Positions 25,912 to 38,815 of a stretch of 64,000 nucleotides of DNA are shown piece by piece. The first letter of the stretch is position 1, and each line of letters opens with the position of its first letter. The DNA comes from Parenemella sanctibonifatiensis (GTDB taxonomy: Bacteria > Actinomycetota > Actinomycetes > Propionibacteriales > Propionibacteriaceae): NCBI RefSeq assembly GCF_002250565.1, contig NZ_NMVJ01000001.1, forward strand, positions 806,001 through 870,000, given 5' to 3'. A program made the translations under genes and the position numbers. The notes under the pieces are model-generated. The model searched no databases and was not told the DNA's origin. It saw only the letters and a list, made by a program, of their open reading frames with translations.

Positions 25912-26573
25912 ACGCTCGCCTCCTGCAGCACCGGCGTGGGACTACTGGTCAGCCACGGCGTCAACCGGCCGCCCAGCCAGGCCAGCAGCCGGTCGAAGAG
26001 CAGCGCCAGCGCCGCGGTCAGCACGATGCCGGTGAGAATCTCGGAGATGATGCCGCGCTGCAGCCCATCGGTGAAGAGCAGCCCCAGGCTGGGCACGCCC
26101 AACACCGCACCGACCGTCGTCAGCGAGATGGTGCTCACCGCGACCACCCGCAACCCGGCGATGATCGGGGGGATCGCCAGCGGCAGCTCGACGGTGAAGA
26201 ACCGTGCCGTCGGGGTGTAGCCGAGCGCCTCGGCGGCCCCGCGTACCGCGGGATCGACGCCGCGCAGGGCATCCACGGTGGCCGGCACCATCAACGCCAG
26301 CCCATAGAGGGTGAGCGCCAGCACCACGTTGACCGGGTTGCGGATGCCGGTGCCGATCATCAGCGGGATCACGATGAACAGCGGCAGTGAGGGGATGGCG
26401 TACATCAGAGAGGCCAGCGCGGTGATCGGGCCGCGCAACCAGCTCACTCGCAGCGCCAACCAAGCGATCGGGATCGCCAGGGCCAGCGACAGCAGAATCG
26501 GCGGCAAGGCCATCCCGAGGTGCCCGAGCAGCCGTTCCAGGATCAGCTCGTAGTTGCTGAGGATCCAGGTCAT
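25908..26573 (-). CDS. Osmoprotectant ABC transporter permease (OpuCB-like)
   Basis: 221 aa from ATG 26573 (MTWILSNYELILERLLGH). The longer open frame up to 26924 overlaps the ATPase gene out of frame and is an artefact. Membrane helices include ALASLMYAIPSLPLFIVIPL. The EAA-type loop is RGAAEALGYTPTARFFTVELPLAIPPII. The start is 7 bp after the stop of the ATPase gene. Confidence 0.93.
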   Translation of the reverse strand: MTWILSNYELILERLLGHLGMALPPILLSLALAIPIAWLALRVSWLRGPITALASLMYAIPSLPLFIVIPLMIGTGIRNPVNVVLALTLYGLALMVPATVDALRGVDPAVRGAAEALGYTPTARFFTVELPLAIPPIIAGLRVVAVSTISLTTVGAVLGVPSLGLLFTDGLQRGIISEILTGIVLTAALALLFDRLLAWLGGRLTPWLTSSPTPVLQEASV

Positions 26574-26580
26574 GTTGGGC

Positions 26581-27399
26581 TCAGCTGTCCTCGCGCAGCA
26601 CGCCGACCGCACGACCGTGGTTGTCCACCAGCACGGGTACGCCGTCGGTGCCCGGCCGAGTGTGGAACTGGCGGCGGCCTCGGTCCAGGCCCAGGAAGCG
26701 CTCCACGAAGGGGTCGGCCGGGGCGGCCAGGATCTCCTCGCCGCTGCCGCGCTGCACCACCTTGCCGCCGACCGCGAGGATGATGATCTGCTCCCCCAGC
26801 AGCAGCGCCTCGTCGATGTCGTGGGTGACGAAGAGCACCGTCTTGCCGAGCTCGCCCTGCAGCCGCAACAGTTCCAGCTGCAGGTCCTGGCGCACCAACG
26901 GGTCAACCGCACCGAAGGGTTCATCCATCAACAGGATGTTCGGATCCGGCGCCAACGCCCGGGCCACGCCGACCCGTTGCTGCTGGCCGCCAGAGAGCTG
27001 GTGGGGATAACGCCGCGCCAGGTCCCGGTCCAGTCCGACCAGTTCCATCAACTCATGGGCGCGGCGGATCGCGTCACTACGGGCCGTCCCCTGCAACAGC
27101 GGCACCGTGGCGATGTTGTCCTCGACCCGCTTGTGCGGCAACAGACCACCGTTCTGCATCACGTAGCCGATGGAGCGGCGCAACTCGACCTTGTTGCGGT
27201 GGGCGACGTCCTCCCCATCGATGCGGACCTGCCCGGCCGAGGCGTCGACCATCCGGTTCACCATCCTCAGCAGGGTGGTCTTGCCGCAGCCGGACGAGCC
27301 CACCAGGACGGTGGTGGTGTGAGCAGCAACGGTCGCGGAGAAATCCCCCACGGCAGTGTGGTCGCCGTAGGTCTTGGCGACGTGGTCGAACTCGATCAT
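26581..27399 (-). CDS. Osmoprotectant ABC transporter ATPase (OpuCA-like)
   Basis: 272 aa. Walker A GSSGCGKTT, signature LSGGQQQRVG, Walker B NILLMDEPFGAVD, H-loop FVTHDIDEA. After the ATPase core only about 35 residues remain (with TRPGTDGVPVLVDNHGRAVGV), which is a fragment of one CBS-like motif. The tandem CBS pair that senses ionic strength in ProV/OpuA is therefore not complete. GAGAGGC lies upstream of the ATG. It is first in the osmoprotectant operon, divergent from pta with about 120 bp between. Confidence 0.94.
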   Translation of the reverse strand: MIEFDHVAKTYGDHTAVGDFSATVAAHTTTVLVGSSGCGKTTLLRMVNRMVDASAGQVRIDGEDVAHRNKVELRRSIGYVMQNGGLLPHKRVEDNIATVPLLQGTARSDAIRRAHELMELVGLDRDLARRYPHQLSGGQQQRVGVARALAPDPNILLMDEPFGAVDPLVRQDLQLELLRLQGELGKTVLFVTHDIDEALLLGEQIIILAVGGKVVQRGSGEEILAAPADPFVERFLGLDRGRRQFHTRPGTDGVPVLVDNHGRAVGVLREDS

Positions 27400-27506
27400 G
27401 CGCGAGCCTCTCGGACGTGAGTGCTGATCGTAGCCCGGGGCTCGGACAGCCCTTCGGCGGCCCCGGCAGTGACCAACCTCACCTCCGCCACGCCGGCTTG
27501 CCTCGG

Positions 27507-27512
27507 TAGGCT
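27507..27512 (+). promoter_or_regulatory. Candidate -10 box of leaderless pta
   Basis: TAGGCT ends 7 nt before the GTG at 27520. There is no Shine-Dalgarno site in front of that GTG. Confidence 0.4.
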
Positions 27513-27519
27513 GGCAGCC

Positions 27520-29628
27520 GTGACCTCGACCTCTGATTCAGTGTCCCAGGACCACCCCGCCACCCGGATCGTGATCGCCTCCGCCGAGGGTCACACCGGC
27601 AAGTCGATCGTGGCCCTCGGCCTCGTCGCGGCGTTGAGCCGTCGCGTGCGCCGGGTCGGTGTGTTCCGTCCGGTTGCCCGGGGCGCCGAGGACGATGTGC
27701 TGGCCGCGCTGTTGGATCATGAGGCCATCGATCTGGGCCCCGAGGAGGCGACCGGGGTCAGCTATGACGACGTGCATCGCGACCCCGAGGCTGCGCTGGC
27801 CACCATCGTGGAACGCTTCCATGCCATCGAGGACCGCTTCGATGCGATGGTCATCCTCGGCTCGGACTACACCGACGTCGCCAGCCCCACCGAGCTCGGC
27901 TTCAATGCCCGCATCGCCGCCAACCTGGGCGCCTCCGTCGTGCTGGTGCTGGGCGGCATCGATCCGGACCGCCGCGAGCCGCGCACGCCGGCTGACCTGC
28001 AGCAGTTGGGGCAGCTGGCGATGGATGAACTCGCCTCCTCCCACGCCACGCTGGGCGCGATCATCGTCAACCGGGCCGCCACCGACCCCGACGAAGCAGT
28101 CCGGACGCTGTCCTCGCTGGCCGCCGACGTGCCGGTCTGGGCGATCCCGGAGAATCCGGTCCTCGGCGCACCCACGTTCGGGCAACTCCTCGAGGCCACC
28201 CGAGCCACGCTGACCAGTGGCGAGGAGGCGCTGTTGGACCGGGAGGTGCTCGGCGTGGTGGTGGCCGGCATGTCGATGGAGAACGTGCTGGAACGCCTCA
28301 TCGAGGGTGCCGTCATCGTCATTCCTGCCGACCGTTCCGATGTCATCGTCGGCACCCTGCTGGCGCAGCAGTCCGGCACCTTCCCCACCCTGTCGGGCAT
28401 CATCCTCAACGGCGGTTTCGAGCTGGCGGCGCCGGTGCAACGCCTGTTGGACGGCCTCAGGGTGACGCTGCCGGTCGCCGCGAGCCCGCTCGGCACCTAC
28501 GACACCGCCCGCAGCATTGCCCACACCCGTGGTTCGTTGCTGCGCGGCACCCGACAGCGGCGCGAACTCGCGCTGGCGACCTTTGAGGACCGGGTCGATG
28601 TGGATGCGCTGCTGGAGCACCTCCACGTCAGCCCCACCACCGTGATCACGCCGCTGATCTTCGAACATCAGTTGGTGAGTCGGGCACGCGCCAACCGGCG
28701 TCGGATCGTGTTGCCGGAGGGATCGGACGACCGAGTGCTGGAGGCGGCGTCATTGGTGCTGCGACGCGGCATCGCCGACATCACCCTGCTCGGTGAGGAG
28801 GAGCAGATCCTGGGGCGGGCTGCCGAACTCGGGCTGGACCTTGACCAGGCCAGCATCCTCAGCACCTCGGGACCACAGTTGCGCGGCTACGCCGAGGAGT
28901 ACGCCCGGCTCCGGGCCCACAAGGGGATGACCCTGGAGGCGGCGCTGGACCGGGTCAAGGACGTCAGCTACTTCGGCACCATGATGGTCCAGACCGGTGA
29001 CGCCGACGGCATGGTGTCGGGGGCGATGCACACCACCGCCCACACCATCCGGCCCTCCTTCGAGGTCATCAAGACCAAGCCAGGGGTGAAGGTGGTCTCC
29101 AGCGTCTTCCTGATGGCCTTGGCCGACCGGGTGTTGGTCTACGGCGACTGCGCCGTGATTCCCGAGCCCAGCCCCGAGGAACTGGCGGACATCGCGATCA
29201 CCTCGGCCGCCACCGCGCGGGAGTTCGGCATCGAGCCGAGGGTCGCGATGTTGTCCTACTCCACCGGCGAGTCCGGTTCGGGCGCCGAGGTGGACCGCGT
29301 ACGCGAGGCCACCGCGCTGGTCCGCGAACGTGCACCCGAGCTGCTGGTCGCGGGCCCGATCCAGTACGACGCGGCCGCCGATCCGAGTGTCGGCGCCAAG
29401 AAAATGCCCGACAACCCGGTCGCCGGCAACGCCACCGTCTTCGTCTTCCCCGACCTCAACACCGGCAACAACACCTACAAGGCGGTGCAACGGTCCGCCG
29501 GCGCCGTGGCGATGGGACCGGTGTTGCAGGGCCTCAACAAGCCCGTCAACGACCTGTCCCGCGGTGCGACGGTGCCCGACATCGTCAACACGATCGCGAT
29601 CACCGCGATCCAGGCTGGTGCGAAGTAA
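27520..29628 (+). CDS. pta: Phosphate acetyltransferase
   Basis: About 702 aa from GTG 27520, the normal length of the long Pta form. Converts acetyl-CoA and phosphate to acetyl phosphate. The N-terminal BioD-like P-loop domain has ASAEGHTGKS near residue 20. The central DRTGG region covers roughly residues 210-320. The C-terminal PTA_PTB catalytic domain begins near residue 390 (RRRIVLPEGSDDRVLEAA) and contains SYSTGESGSGAEVDRVREA and the terminal LSRGATVPDIVNTIAITA. The open frame extends to 27421 but without conserved sequence. It is followed 77 bp later by ackA; together they make acetate and ATP. Confidence 0.96.
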   Translation: MTSTSDSVSQDHPATRIVIASAEGHTGKSIVALGLVAALSRRVRRVGVFRPVARGAEDDVLAALLDHEAIDLGPEEATGVSYDDVHRDPEAALATIVERFHAIEDRFDAMVILGSDYTDVASPTELGFNARIAANLGASVVLVLGGIDPDRREPRTPADLQQLGQLAMDELASSHATLGAIIVNRAATDPDEAVRTLSSLAADVPVWAIPENPVLGAPTFGQLLEATRATLTSGEEALLDREVLGVVVAGMSMENVLERLIEGAVIVIPADRSDVIVGTLLAQQSGTFPTLSGIILNGGFELAAPVQRLLDGLRVTLPVAASPLGTYDTARSIAHTRGSLLRGTRQRRELALATFEDRVDVDALLEHLHVSPTTVITPLIFEHQLVSRARANRRRIVLPEGSDDRVLEAASLVLRRGIADITLLGEEEQILGRAAELGLDLDQASILSTSGPQLRGYAEEYARLRAHKGMTLEAALDRVKDVSYFGTMMVQTGDADGMVSGAMHTTAHTIRPSFEVIKTKPGVKVVSSVFLMALADRVLVYGDCAVIPEPSPEELADIAITSAATAREFGIEPRVAMLSYSTGESGSGAEVDRVREATALVRERAPELLVAGPIQYDAAADPSVGAKKMPDNPVAGNATVFVFPDLNTGNNTYKAVQRSAGAVAMGPVLQGLNKPVNDLSRGATVPDIVNTIAITAIQAGAK

Positions 29629-29660
29629 CAGATCCCCGTCATCCCCAGATCCCCGTCATC
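29629..29660. repeat. 15-bp direct repeat between pta and ackA
   Basis: CAGATCCCCGTCATC occurs twice (29629-29643, 29646-29660), separated by 2 bp, immediately after the pta stop. Likely a small local duplication. Confidence 0.7.
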
Positions 29661-29705
29661 ACCAGTCCACGTAGGGCCGCGATCCAACCACCGAAGGGAA
29701 TTTCG

Positions 29706-30914
<1,209 letters not shown>

Positions 30915-30949
30915 GGCGTACGCCAGGAGCCCAACCTGACGCTGCGCGC

Positions 30950-33334
<2,385 letters not shown>

Positions 33335-33543
33335 GGTTGTCGGCACTTCTTCGTCCTCTCCCCGGACTGCTCCGGCGCCGCGACGCCGCGGCTCGGCCCA
33401 AATTAGCCATTTCGTGGCTGTTTGGGAAGCATCCACCCAGGTCGGGACTCCCGCGGGCTGACCGGCGCCGGACACTGACCCACAAGTGCCAGCCCGCCGG
33501 CCCAGAGCCAAGCCACTGACCGGAGAGTCTGGTCATCGAACGC

Positions 33544-33570
33544 GGCCCGCCCCCGGATCGGGGGCGGGCC
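33544..33570 (-). terminator. Catalase gene terminator
   Basis: GGCCCGCCCCCG and CGGGGGCGGGCC (12-bp arms) flank a 3-nt loop, 10 bp after the catalase stop codon. Only a short T-containing stretch (GCGTTCG) follows on the minus strand. Confidence 0.7.
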
Positions 33571-33580
33571 GTGGTGTCGA

Positions 33581-35050
33581 TCAGGCGATCGGGCGACGGT
33601 TCGCCTTGTAGGTGTCCTCGATGCGCTTGCCGACCTCGGCATCGATCTTGGTCCAGTACTCGAAGACCCGCGACAGCACCGGCTCCTCGACACCGTCCTT
33701 CAGGCTGCCTACGACGGTCTCGACCAAGCCGTCACGGTCCGCATCGGTGTAGACGTCGCGGACCAGGGTGTGGGCCTGACCGAAGTCGTCGTCCTCGGCA
33801 TGCAGCGTGTACGCCGCGCGCACCAGCTCGCCGTCAGCCTCCCAGCCGTTGTCCACCGGGCCCTGTTCGTCCTGGTAGGCGCGACCGTAGGAGTTGGGCG
33901 CGTACACCGGAGCGTTGCCGCTGTGGTGGTATTGCATCGCGCCCTCCTTGTCGTAGGAGTTCGTCGGATTGCTGGGCTGGTTGACCGGCAACTGGTTGAA
34001 GTTGGTGCCGAGTCGGTTGCGCTGCGCATCCGGGTAGGAGAAGACGCGAGCCAGCAGCATCTTGTCCGGCGACACACCGGTGCCCGGGACAGTGTTGGAG
34101 GGGCTGAAGGCCGCCTGCTCGATCTGGGCGAAGTGGTTGACCGGGTTCTCGTTGAGGGTGAACTTGCCAACCTCGTGGAGCGGGTAGTCCTTCTTCGACC
34201 AAGTCTTGGTGAGGTCGAAGGGGTTGAACCGGTAGTCCTTGGCCTCGGCGTACGGCATCACCTGCACGCTGAGGGTCCAGCTCGGGAAGTCACCGCGCTC
34301 GATCGCCTCGAAGAGGTCACGGCGGTGCACGTCGCCGTCCTCACCGGCGAGCTTGCTGGCCTCCTCATTGGTCATGTTCTCCACACCCTGGTTGGTGTGG
34401 AAGTGGTACTGCACCCAGAACTTCTCACCCGCGGCGTTGACCCACATGTAGGTGTGCGAGGAGTAGCCGTTCATGTGGCGCCACGACTTCGGCAAGCCAC
34501 GCGGGCCCATCAGGTAGGAGACTTGGTGCGCCGACTCAGGGCTCAGGGTCCAGAAGTCCCACTGCATGTTGGTGGAACGCAGACCCGAGTCCGGGGTGCG
34601 CTTCTGCGAGTGGATGAAGTCGGGGAACTTCATGGGGTCACGCACGAAGAAGATCGGGGTGTTGTTGCCCACCATGTCGAAGTTGCCTTCGTCGGTGTAG
34701 AACTTCAGCGCGAAGCCGCGCACGTCACGCCACGAGTCGGGTGAGCCGAGCTCACCGGCAACGGTGGAGAAACGAGCCATCATCCGGGTCTTCTTGCCCG
34801 GCTGCAGGAAGTCGGCCTTGGTCCACTTGCTGACGTCCTGGGTCACCTCGAACTCACCGAAGGCACCCGAGCCCTTGGCGTGCGGGCTGCGCTCCGGGAT
34901 CCGCTCGCGGTCGAAGCGGGCCAGCTTCTCGACCAGGGCAACGTCGTGGAGCAGCAGCGGGCCATTGGGGCCGACGCTGAGCGAGTGGGAGTCGGACCCT
35001 CGGGGTGCGCCCGATTCAGTGGTGGAAGGAATCGTCGGATCGGTGGTCAT
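33581..35050 (-). CDS. katA: Catalase (monofunctional, heme)
   Basis: 489 aa from ATG 35050 ([10 protein letters not shown]), with AAAGGA 7 nt upstream; the longer frame to 35161 is not needed. Dismutates hydrogen peroxide. The distal His is in [15 protein letters not shown], the Asn in the [18 protein letters not shown] region, and the proximal heme Tyr in [14 protein letters not shown]. It belongs to the small-subunit clade 3-like catalases and is cytoplasmic (no signal peptide). A Fur-family regulator lies immediately upstream on the same strand (37 bp), the classical catR/furA-catalase pairing. Confidence 0.96.
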   Translation of the reverse strand: MTTDPTIPSTTESGAPRGSDSHSLSVGPNGPLLLHDVALVEKLARFDRERIPERSPHAKGSGAFGEFEVTQDVSKWTKADFLQPGKKTRMMARFSTVAGELGSPDSWRDVRGFALKFYTDEGNFDMVGNNTPIFFVRDPMKFPDFIHSQKRTPDSGLRSTNMQWDFWTLSPESAHQVSYLMGPRGLPKSWRHMNGYSSHTYMWVNAAGEKFWVQYHFHTNQGVENMTNEEASKLAGEDGDVHRRDLFEAIERGDFPSWTLSVQVMPYAEAKDYRFNPFDLTKTWSKKDYPLHEVGKFTLNENPVNHFAQIEQAAFSPSNTVPGTGVSPDKMLLARVFSYPDAQRNRLGTNFNQLPVNQPSNPTNSYDKEGAMQYHHSGNAPVYAPNSYGRAYQDEQGPVDNGWEADGELVRAAYTLHAEDDDFGQAHTLVRDVYTDADRDGLVETVVGSLKDGVEEPVLSRVFEYWTKIDAEVGKRIEDTYKANRRPIA

Positions 35051-35087
35051 GTCCTGTCCTTTCGGTTGGGGGATGGATGGGGGAAAC

Positions 35088-35507
35088 TCAGGAGCCGCGG
35101 CAGTCACGGCACAGGCCGCGGTAGGTGACCTCGGCGACCTCGAGGGCGAAACCGTGGTCATCGGCCGGGGTCATACAGGGCACGTCGGCGCCGTTGCAGG
35201 GCACGTCTTCGATGCGGCCGCAGTTGTGACACACCAGATGGTGGTGGTTGTCGTGGGTCTGCAACTCATAGCGGGTGCGACGACTGTCGACATTGACCCG
35301 GCGCAGCAGGCCAGTCTCGGTGAGTGCATTGAGCACGTCGTAGACAGCCTGCCGGGAGACCGACCCGAGTCGGTCGCGCACCTGACTGGCAATCGCCTCG
35401 GCGTCGGCGTGGGCCTGCTCGGTCACGACGGCCATGGTCGCCAGTCGCGCAGCGGTGACGCGCAGCCCTGCCTGCTTCAGCAGCGTGGCGGGTTCTGTTG
35501 CAGTCAT
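35088..35507 (-). CDS. Fur-family peroxide-responsive regulator (PerR/CatR/FurA-like)
   Basis: 139 aa from ATG 35507. The N-terminal winged helix has [14 protein letters not shown] and [18 protein letters not shown]. The dimerisation domain carries [18 protein letters not shown] and a C-terminal CRDC, the two cysteine pairs that hold structural zinc. The regulatory metal site is likely built from the HHH cluster and the acidic residues. A TTGGACATAGTCCAA palindrome lies 22 bp before the start, consistent with autoregulation. Its operon partner is the catalase gene, so peroxide derepression is the natural role. The family does not tell whether Fe or Mn is sensed. Confidence 0.92.
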   Translation of the reverse strand: MTATEPATLLKQAGLRVTAARLATMAVVTEQAHADAEAIASQVRDRLGSVSRQAVYDVLNALTETGLLRRVNVDSRRTRYELQTHDNHHHLVCHNCGRIEDVPCNGADVPCMTPADDHGFALEVAEVTYRGLCRDCRGS

Positions 35508-35528
35508 GTCCCTGACCTTATCAGTTTT

Positions 35529-35543
35529 TTGGACATAGTCCAA
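35529..35543. promoter_or_regulatory. Fur/PerR-type operator
   Basis: TTGGAC-ATA-GTCCAA, a perfect 6-3-6 palindrome, is placed between the Fur-family gene (minus) and the helicase gene (plus). Position and symmetry suggest autoregulation of the fur-catalase operon. Confidence 0.7.
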
Positions 35544-35632
35544 CAAACGAGGGTTTCTGACCATAGATGCTGTACGCCGGTCGTCAGCAGCAACCGGCCA
35601 CAGCTGTCGGACCCTCGTGCCAGACTCGTCCG

Positions 35633-37924
35633 GTGGCGGGATTCGAGTGGCAGACGCAGGAGCAGACGGTGCACCACCGGGTGCTGCCGGCGCGTTCTGG
35701 CGTGCGCGTGCCGTGGCCGGATTGGGTGCCGACCGAACTGGTCACTGCTTGGCAGTCGCGCGGCATCTCACTGCCCTGGCAGCACCAGGTCGAGGCGGCT
35801 GAGGCCGCGTACGCCGGTGGCTCGGTGGCGCTGGCGACCGGGACCGCGTCGGGCAAGTCGCTGGCGTACTGGATGCCGGTGTTGTCGGCGATCCGGGGCG
35901 ATGCGTTGGCCCATCCCGAGCGCGAGCCCACCCAGAGTCCACTGACGGTGCAGCGGCGACGCCGCCACACCGCGCTCTATCTGGCGCCGACCAAGGCGCT
36001 GGCCTGGGACCAGCTGCGCAGTCTGGAGCAGCTCGGCGTCGACGTCCAAGCGACCTGTGTCGATGGTGACACCGGGTTCGAGGAGCGACGCTGGGCGAAG
36101 GAGTTCGCCAGCCTGATCCTCACCAATCCGGACCTGCTGCACCACACCTTGCTGCCCGATCACGCCAACTGGCGCAGCTTCCTGGCGAGCCTGCGCTACA
36201 TCGTCGTGGACGAGTCGCACCGCTCCAGGGGCGTGTTCGGCGCCCATGTCGGGATGGTGCTGCGGCGGCTATGCCGGATCTGCCACCACCACGGCGCCGA
36301 CCCGGTGGTCATCACCGCCTCGGCGACCACGGCGGAGCCGGGCCTGAGCGCCGCGATGCTGACCGGCGTACCGGAATCGGAGATCACGGTCATCGACCAG
36401 GACACGGCCGCGCATCCCCGCCGGGAGCTGGTGCTGTGGGTCGATGACGAGGCCTCGATGACCCGGCAGGCGGCGGAGCTGTTGGCGCGGCTGGTGTTGC
36501 AGGGTCAGCGGGCGGTCTGTTTCGTGCCGTCTCGCAACGGCGCCGAGGCGGTGGCGATCCGGGCCCGGGAGTTGCTCGCCGATGACAATCCGACGGGGAG
36601 TTGGGTCGCCAGTTATCGCTCCGGCTATCTGGCCGGGGACCGGCGCCGGTTGGAGGCTGCACTGCAGGAGGGCACCGTACGCGGGGTCGCAGCCACCAAT
36701 GCACTGGAGCTCGGGATCGACATCAGTGGTCTCGATGCGGTGGTGATGGCGGGATTTCCGCAGACCTTGGCGTCCTTCTGGCAGCAGGCCGGTCGGGCCG
36801 GCCGCGACGTGTCCCGGGACGCGTTGGTGGTGTGCATGGCCCGACCCGATCCGCTGGATCGGTATCTGTTCAACCATCCCGAGCTGCTGCTCGACAGCCC
36901 GGTGGAGCGGACCGTGATCGACCCGAGCAACAGGTATGTGCTGGGTCCGCACCTGGCTGCGGCGGCGCAGGAGTTGCCGGTCAGTGCGGCCGATGAGGTC
37001 TGGTTCGGTGCCGGGCTGGAACCGGTGCTGGATGCCCTGACCCAGCAGGGTGCGCTGCGCCGGCGGGAGCGTCGCACGGGGCCGTGGTGGTATTGGCCGC
37101 ACCCGCAACGGGCCACCGATTCGATCGACCTGCGGGGCAGTCAGGGGCATCCGGTCGAGGTGACGGTCGCCGGCACCGGGCAGGTGATCGGCACGGTGGA
37201 TCTGGGAGCGGCGGACCGAACCGTCCACGAGGGCGCCATCCATCTGTTGCAGGGCAACCCGTGGCTGGTGACCTCCTACCAGCCGGCAGAGCTGTTGGCG
37301 GAGGTGGAGCCGGCGTCGGGGCGCTGGACCACCCAGGCGTTAGCGGCCTCGGAGGTCCGGCTGATCGCCGAAGCGGAACGGCGCCCGTTGGCCGACGGCT
37401 GGCTGTGCCACGGCGAGGTGGAACTGACCGAACAGGTCACCGGCTATCTGCGCCGCGACGCCAACACCGGCAAGGTGTGGGACCAGACGCCCTTGGAGCT
37501 GCCCGAGCACAGCATGCGCACCCACGCGGTGTGGTGGACCGCTCCGGGGGCCACCGAACTCGGCCTGTCGGACAACCGCCTCGCGGGGGCCGCTCACGCC
37601 GCCGAACACTGCGCGATCGGCCTGTTGCCCGCTTTCGTGGCCTGTGACCGGTGGGACCTGGGCGGCCTGTCGACGGCAGTCCACCCCGACACCGGCACGC
37701 TGACCATCATCGTCCACGACGGCCTGCCCGGCGGATCGGGTTGTGCCGAGGCCGCGTACGCCGCCGCCGAACGCTGGCTGGCAGCCACGGCGGAGCGGCT
37801 GCAGAGCTGCCCCTGTGAGATGGGTTGTCCGAGCTGCATCATCTCCCCCAAGTGCGGCAATGCCAACCAGGTCCTCGACAAGGCTGGCGCCCAGCAGCTG
37901 ATGCGGCTGTTGTTGGGCAACTGA
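35633..37924 (+). CDS. DEAD/DEAH-box helicase with DUF1998 zinc module (MrfA-like)
   Basis: About 763 aa from GTG 35633. Walker A-like ATGTASGKSLAY, motif II VVDESHRSRGVFGAHV (DESH rather than the usual DExH), SATTAEP and QQAGRAGRD (motif VI). The C-terminal DUF1998-like part ends with CPCEMGCPSCIISPKCGN, a four-cysteine zinc/iron binding loop. Homologous to M. tuberculosis Rv3649 and Bacillus MrfA, which removes mitomycin-type DNA lesions. The frame extends 22 codons to an ATG at 35567. I chose the GTG because CAGACT lies 6 nt before it, in the same spacing as other leaderless genes here; the choice is not certain. Confidence 0.9.
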   Translation: MAGFEWQTQEQTVHHRVLPARSGVRVPWPDWVPTELVTAWQSRGISLPWQHQVEAAEAAYAGGSVALATGTASGKSLAYWMPVLSAIRGDALAHPEREPTQSPLTVQRRRRHTALYLAPTKALAWDQLRSLEQLGVDVQATCVDGDTGFEERRWAKEFASLILTNPDLLHHTLLPDHANWRSFLASLRYIVVDESHRSRGVFGAHVGMVLRRLCRICHHHGADPVVITASATTAEPGLSAAMLTGVPESEITVIDQDTAAHPRRELVLWVDDEASMTRQAAELLARLVLQGQRAVCFVPSRNGAEAVAIRARELLADDNPTGSWVASYRSGYLAGDRRRLEAALQEGTVRGVAATNALELGIDISGLDAVVMAGFPQTLASFWQQAGRAGRDVSRDALVVCMARPDPLDRYLFNHPELLLDSPVERTVIDPSNRYVLGPHLAAAAQELPVSAADEVWFGAGLEPVLDALTQQGALRRRERRTGPWWYWPHPQRATDSIDLRGSQGHPVEVTVAGTGQVIGTVDLGAADRTVHEGAIHLLQGNPWLVTSYQPAELLAEVEPASGRWTTQALAASEVRLIAEAERRPLADGWLCHGEVELTEQVTGYLRRDANTGKVWDQTPLELPEHSMRTHAVWWTAPGATELGLSDNRLAGAAHAAEHCAIGLLPAFVACDRWDLGGLSTAVHPDTGTLTIIVHDGLPGGSGCAEAAYAAAERWLAATAERLQSCPCEMGCPSCIISPKCGNANQVLDKAGAQQLMRLLLGN

Positions 37925-37948
37925 GGAGCGTCCGCCGACGGCCGTCCA

Positions 37949-38359
37949 TCAGCTCACCCGACCGGCCACCGCGGTGGCCTGCAGCGGTGGCAGCGGACTT
38001 GGCAACGGCAGCCGCACGGTGATGGTGAGCGCAAACTCGACCTGGTCGCCGGCCAGCTCACAGCTGACCAGTTCGGCGCCGTTGGCGGACACGGTGGCGG
38101 CAGCGGCCTCGCAGGCGTCCTGGCCGGTCGTGTGCGCCGAGGCGCCGGCCAGTGCGCCCAGGTCGGCGGCAGCCCGGGCCTGCTGCCCCTGGACGACCAC
38201 CGCCAGGGTGAGGGCCAGGACGAGCCCGACCAGGACGAGGACTCCGGCTGCGGTGGCGGTCAGCATGGTGCCGGCGCCACGCTCATCGGCCTCGATGCGC
38301 GCCCGCAGCCGGCCAACACGCACGTTCATGACACGCACGTTCATGACACGCGAATTCAT
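37949..38359 (-). CDS. Rv3654c-like TadE/TadG-type membrane protein
   Basis: 136 aa. One membrane helix (AAGVLVLVGLVLALTLAVVVQGQ) follows a short basic N-terminus, then ARAAADLGALAGASA, the typical TadE/TadG-like juxtamembrane pattern. Two Cys (ACEAAA, VSCELAG) could form a disulfide outside the cell. It is the last gene of the pilin segment and overlaps tadE by 4 nt. Three in-frame ATGs lie at 38359, 38344 and 38329 because a 15-bp sequence is repeated three times, so the N-terminus (MNSRV-MNVRV-MNVRV) is ambiguous. Confidence 0.85.
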   Translation of the reverse strand: MNSRVMNVRVMNVRVGRLRARIEADERGAGTMLTATAAGVLVLVGLVLALTLAVVVQGQQARAAADLGALAGASAHTTGQDACEAAAATVSANGAELVSCELAGDQVEFALTITVRLPLPSPLPPLQATAVAGRVS

Positions 38360-38360
38360 G
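38316..38360. repeat. Three tandem 15-bp repeats carrying start codons
   Basis: ACACGCACGTTCATG at 38316-38330 and 38331-38345, and a variant ACACGCGAATTCATG at 38346-38360. On the minus strand each copy supplies an ATG in the same frame. The repeat also covers the overlap with the tadE stop. Confidence 0.85.
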
Positions 38361-38748
38361 ACACACCGGGCTCGACGGGCACCCGCGCGGTGGCACTGAT
38401 CGGCACCGGGAGGATCTCGGTGCCCGGCAGCAACGGCACCGCCATGCTGACCACCACGACCACCTCGCCCGCGCCTCGTTCCAGGTCCACGGCTGCTCCG
38501 GCAGGCCGGTCGCGGGCGGCGCGTTGGGCAGTCACCTCGTCGCCGCGGGCGTACTGCCGGGCAACTTCGGTGGCGGTGGTGGTGAGGTCGATCTGGATGA
38601 AGACGATGCGCAGCAGGCAGCCCAGCAGGACCATGACGATGGCCAGGGCGAGGGTGCCGAGCGCGAGCTCGGCCGTCACCATGCCGCGCTGGTCGCGGCC
38701 TCGGGTGGCGCTGGGCCGGGTGGCGTTGGGTGGCGTACGGATGGTCAT
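38356..38748 (-). CDS. TadE-family pilus assembly protein
   Basis: 130 aa. The prepilin-like RGMVTAELALGTLALAIVMVLLGCLLRIVF (given in two parts: RGMVTAELALGT, then the helix to residue about 55) is the TadE signature. The extracellular domain contains ATEVARQYARGD. GGAGGAAACG precedes the ATG. Overlaps the next gene by 4 nt; minor pilin or pseudopilin of a tight-adherence (Flp) pilus. Corresponds to Rv3655c. Confidence 0.9.
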   Translation of the reverse strand: MTIRTPPNATRPSATRGRDQRGMVTAELALGTLALAIVMVLLGCLLRIVFIQIDLTTTATEVARQYARGDEVTAQRAARDRPAGAAVDLERGAGEVVVVVSMAVPLLPGTEILPVPISATARVPVEPGVS

Positions 38749-38815
38749 CGTTTCCTCCGAGGACGGCCAGTGCCCCGGACGGCTGAGCGGACCGCCCGGG
38801 GCCTGGGGGTGGGGA

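Noticed and set aside
24358-26220. 620-codon plus-strand open frame over the osmoprotectant operon
   Set aside because: It lies across three well-supported minus-strand transporter genes and has low-complexity, shadow-like composition.
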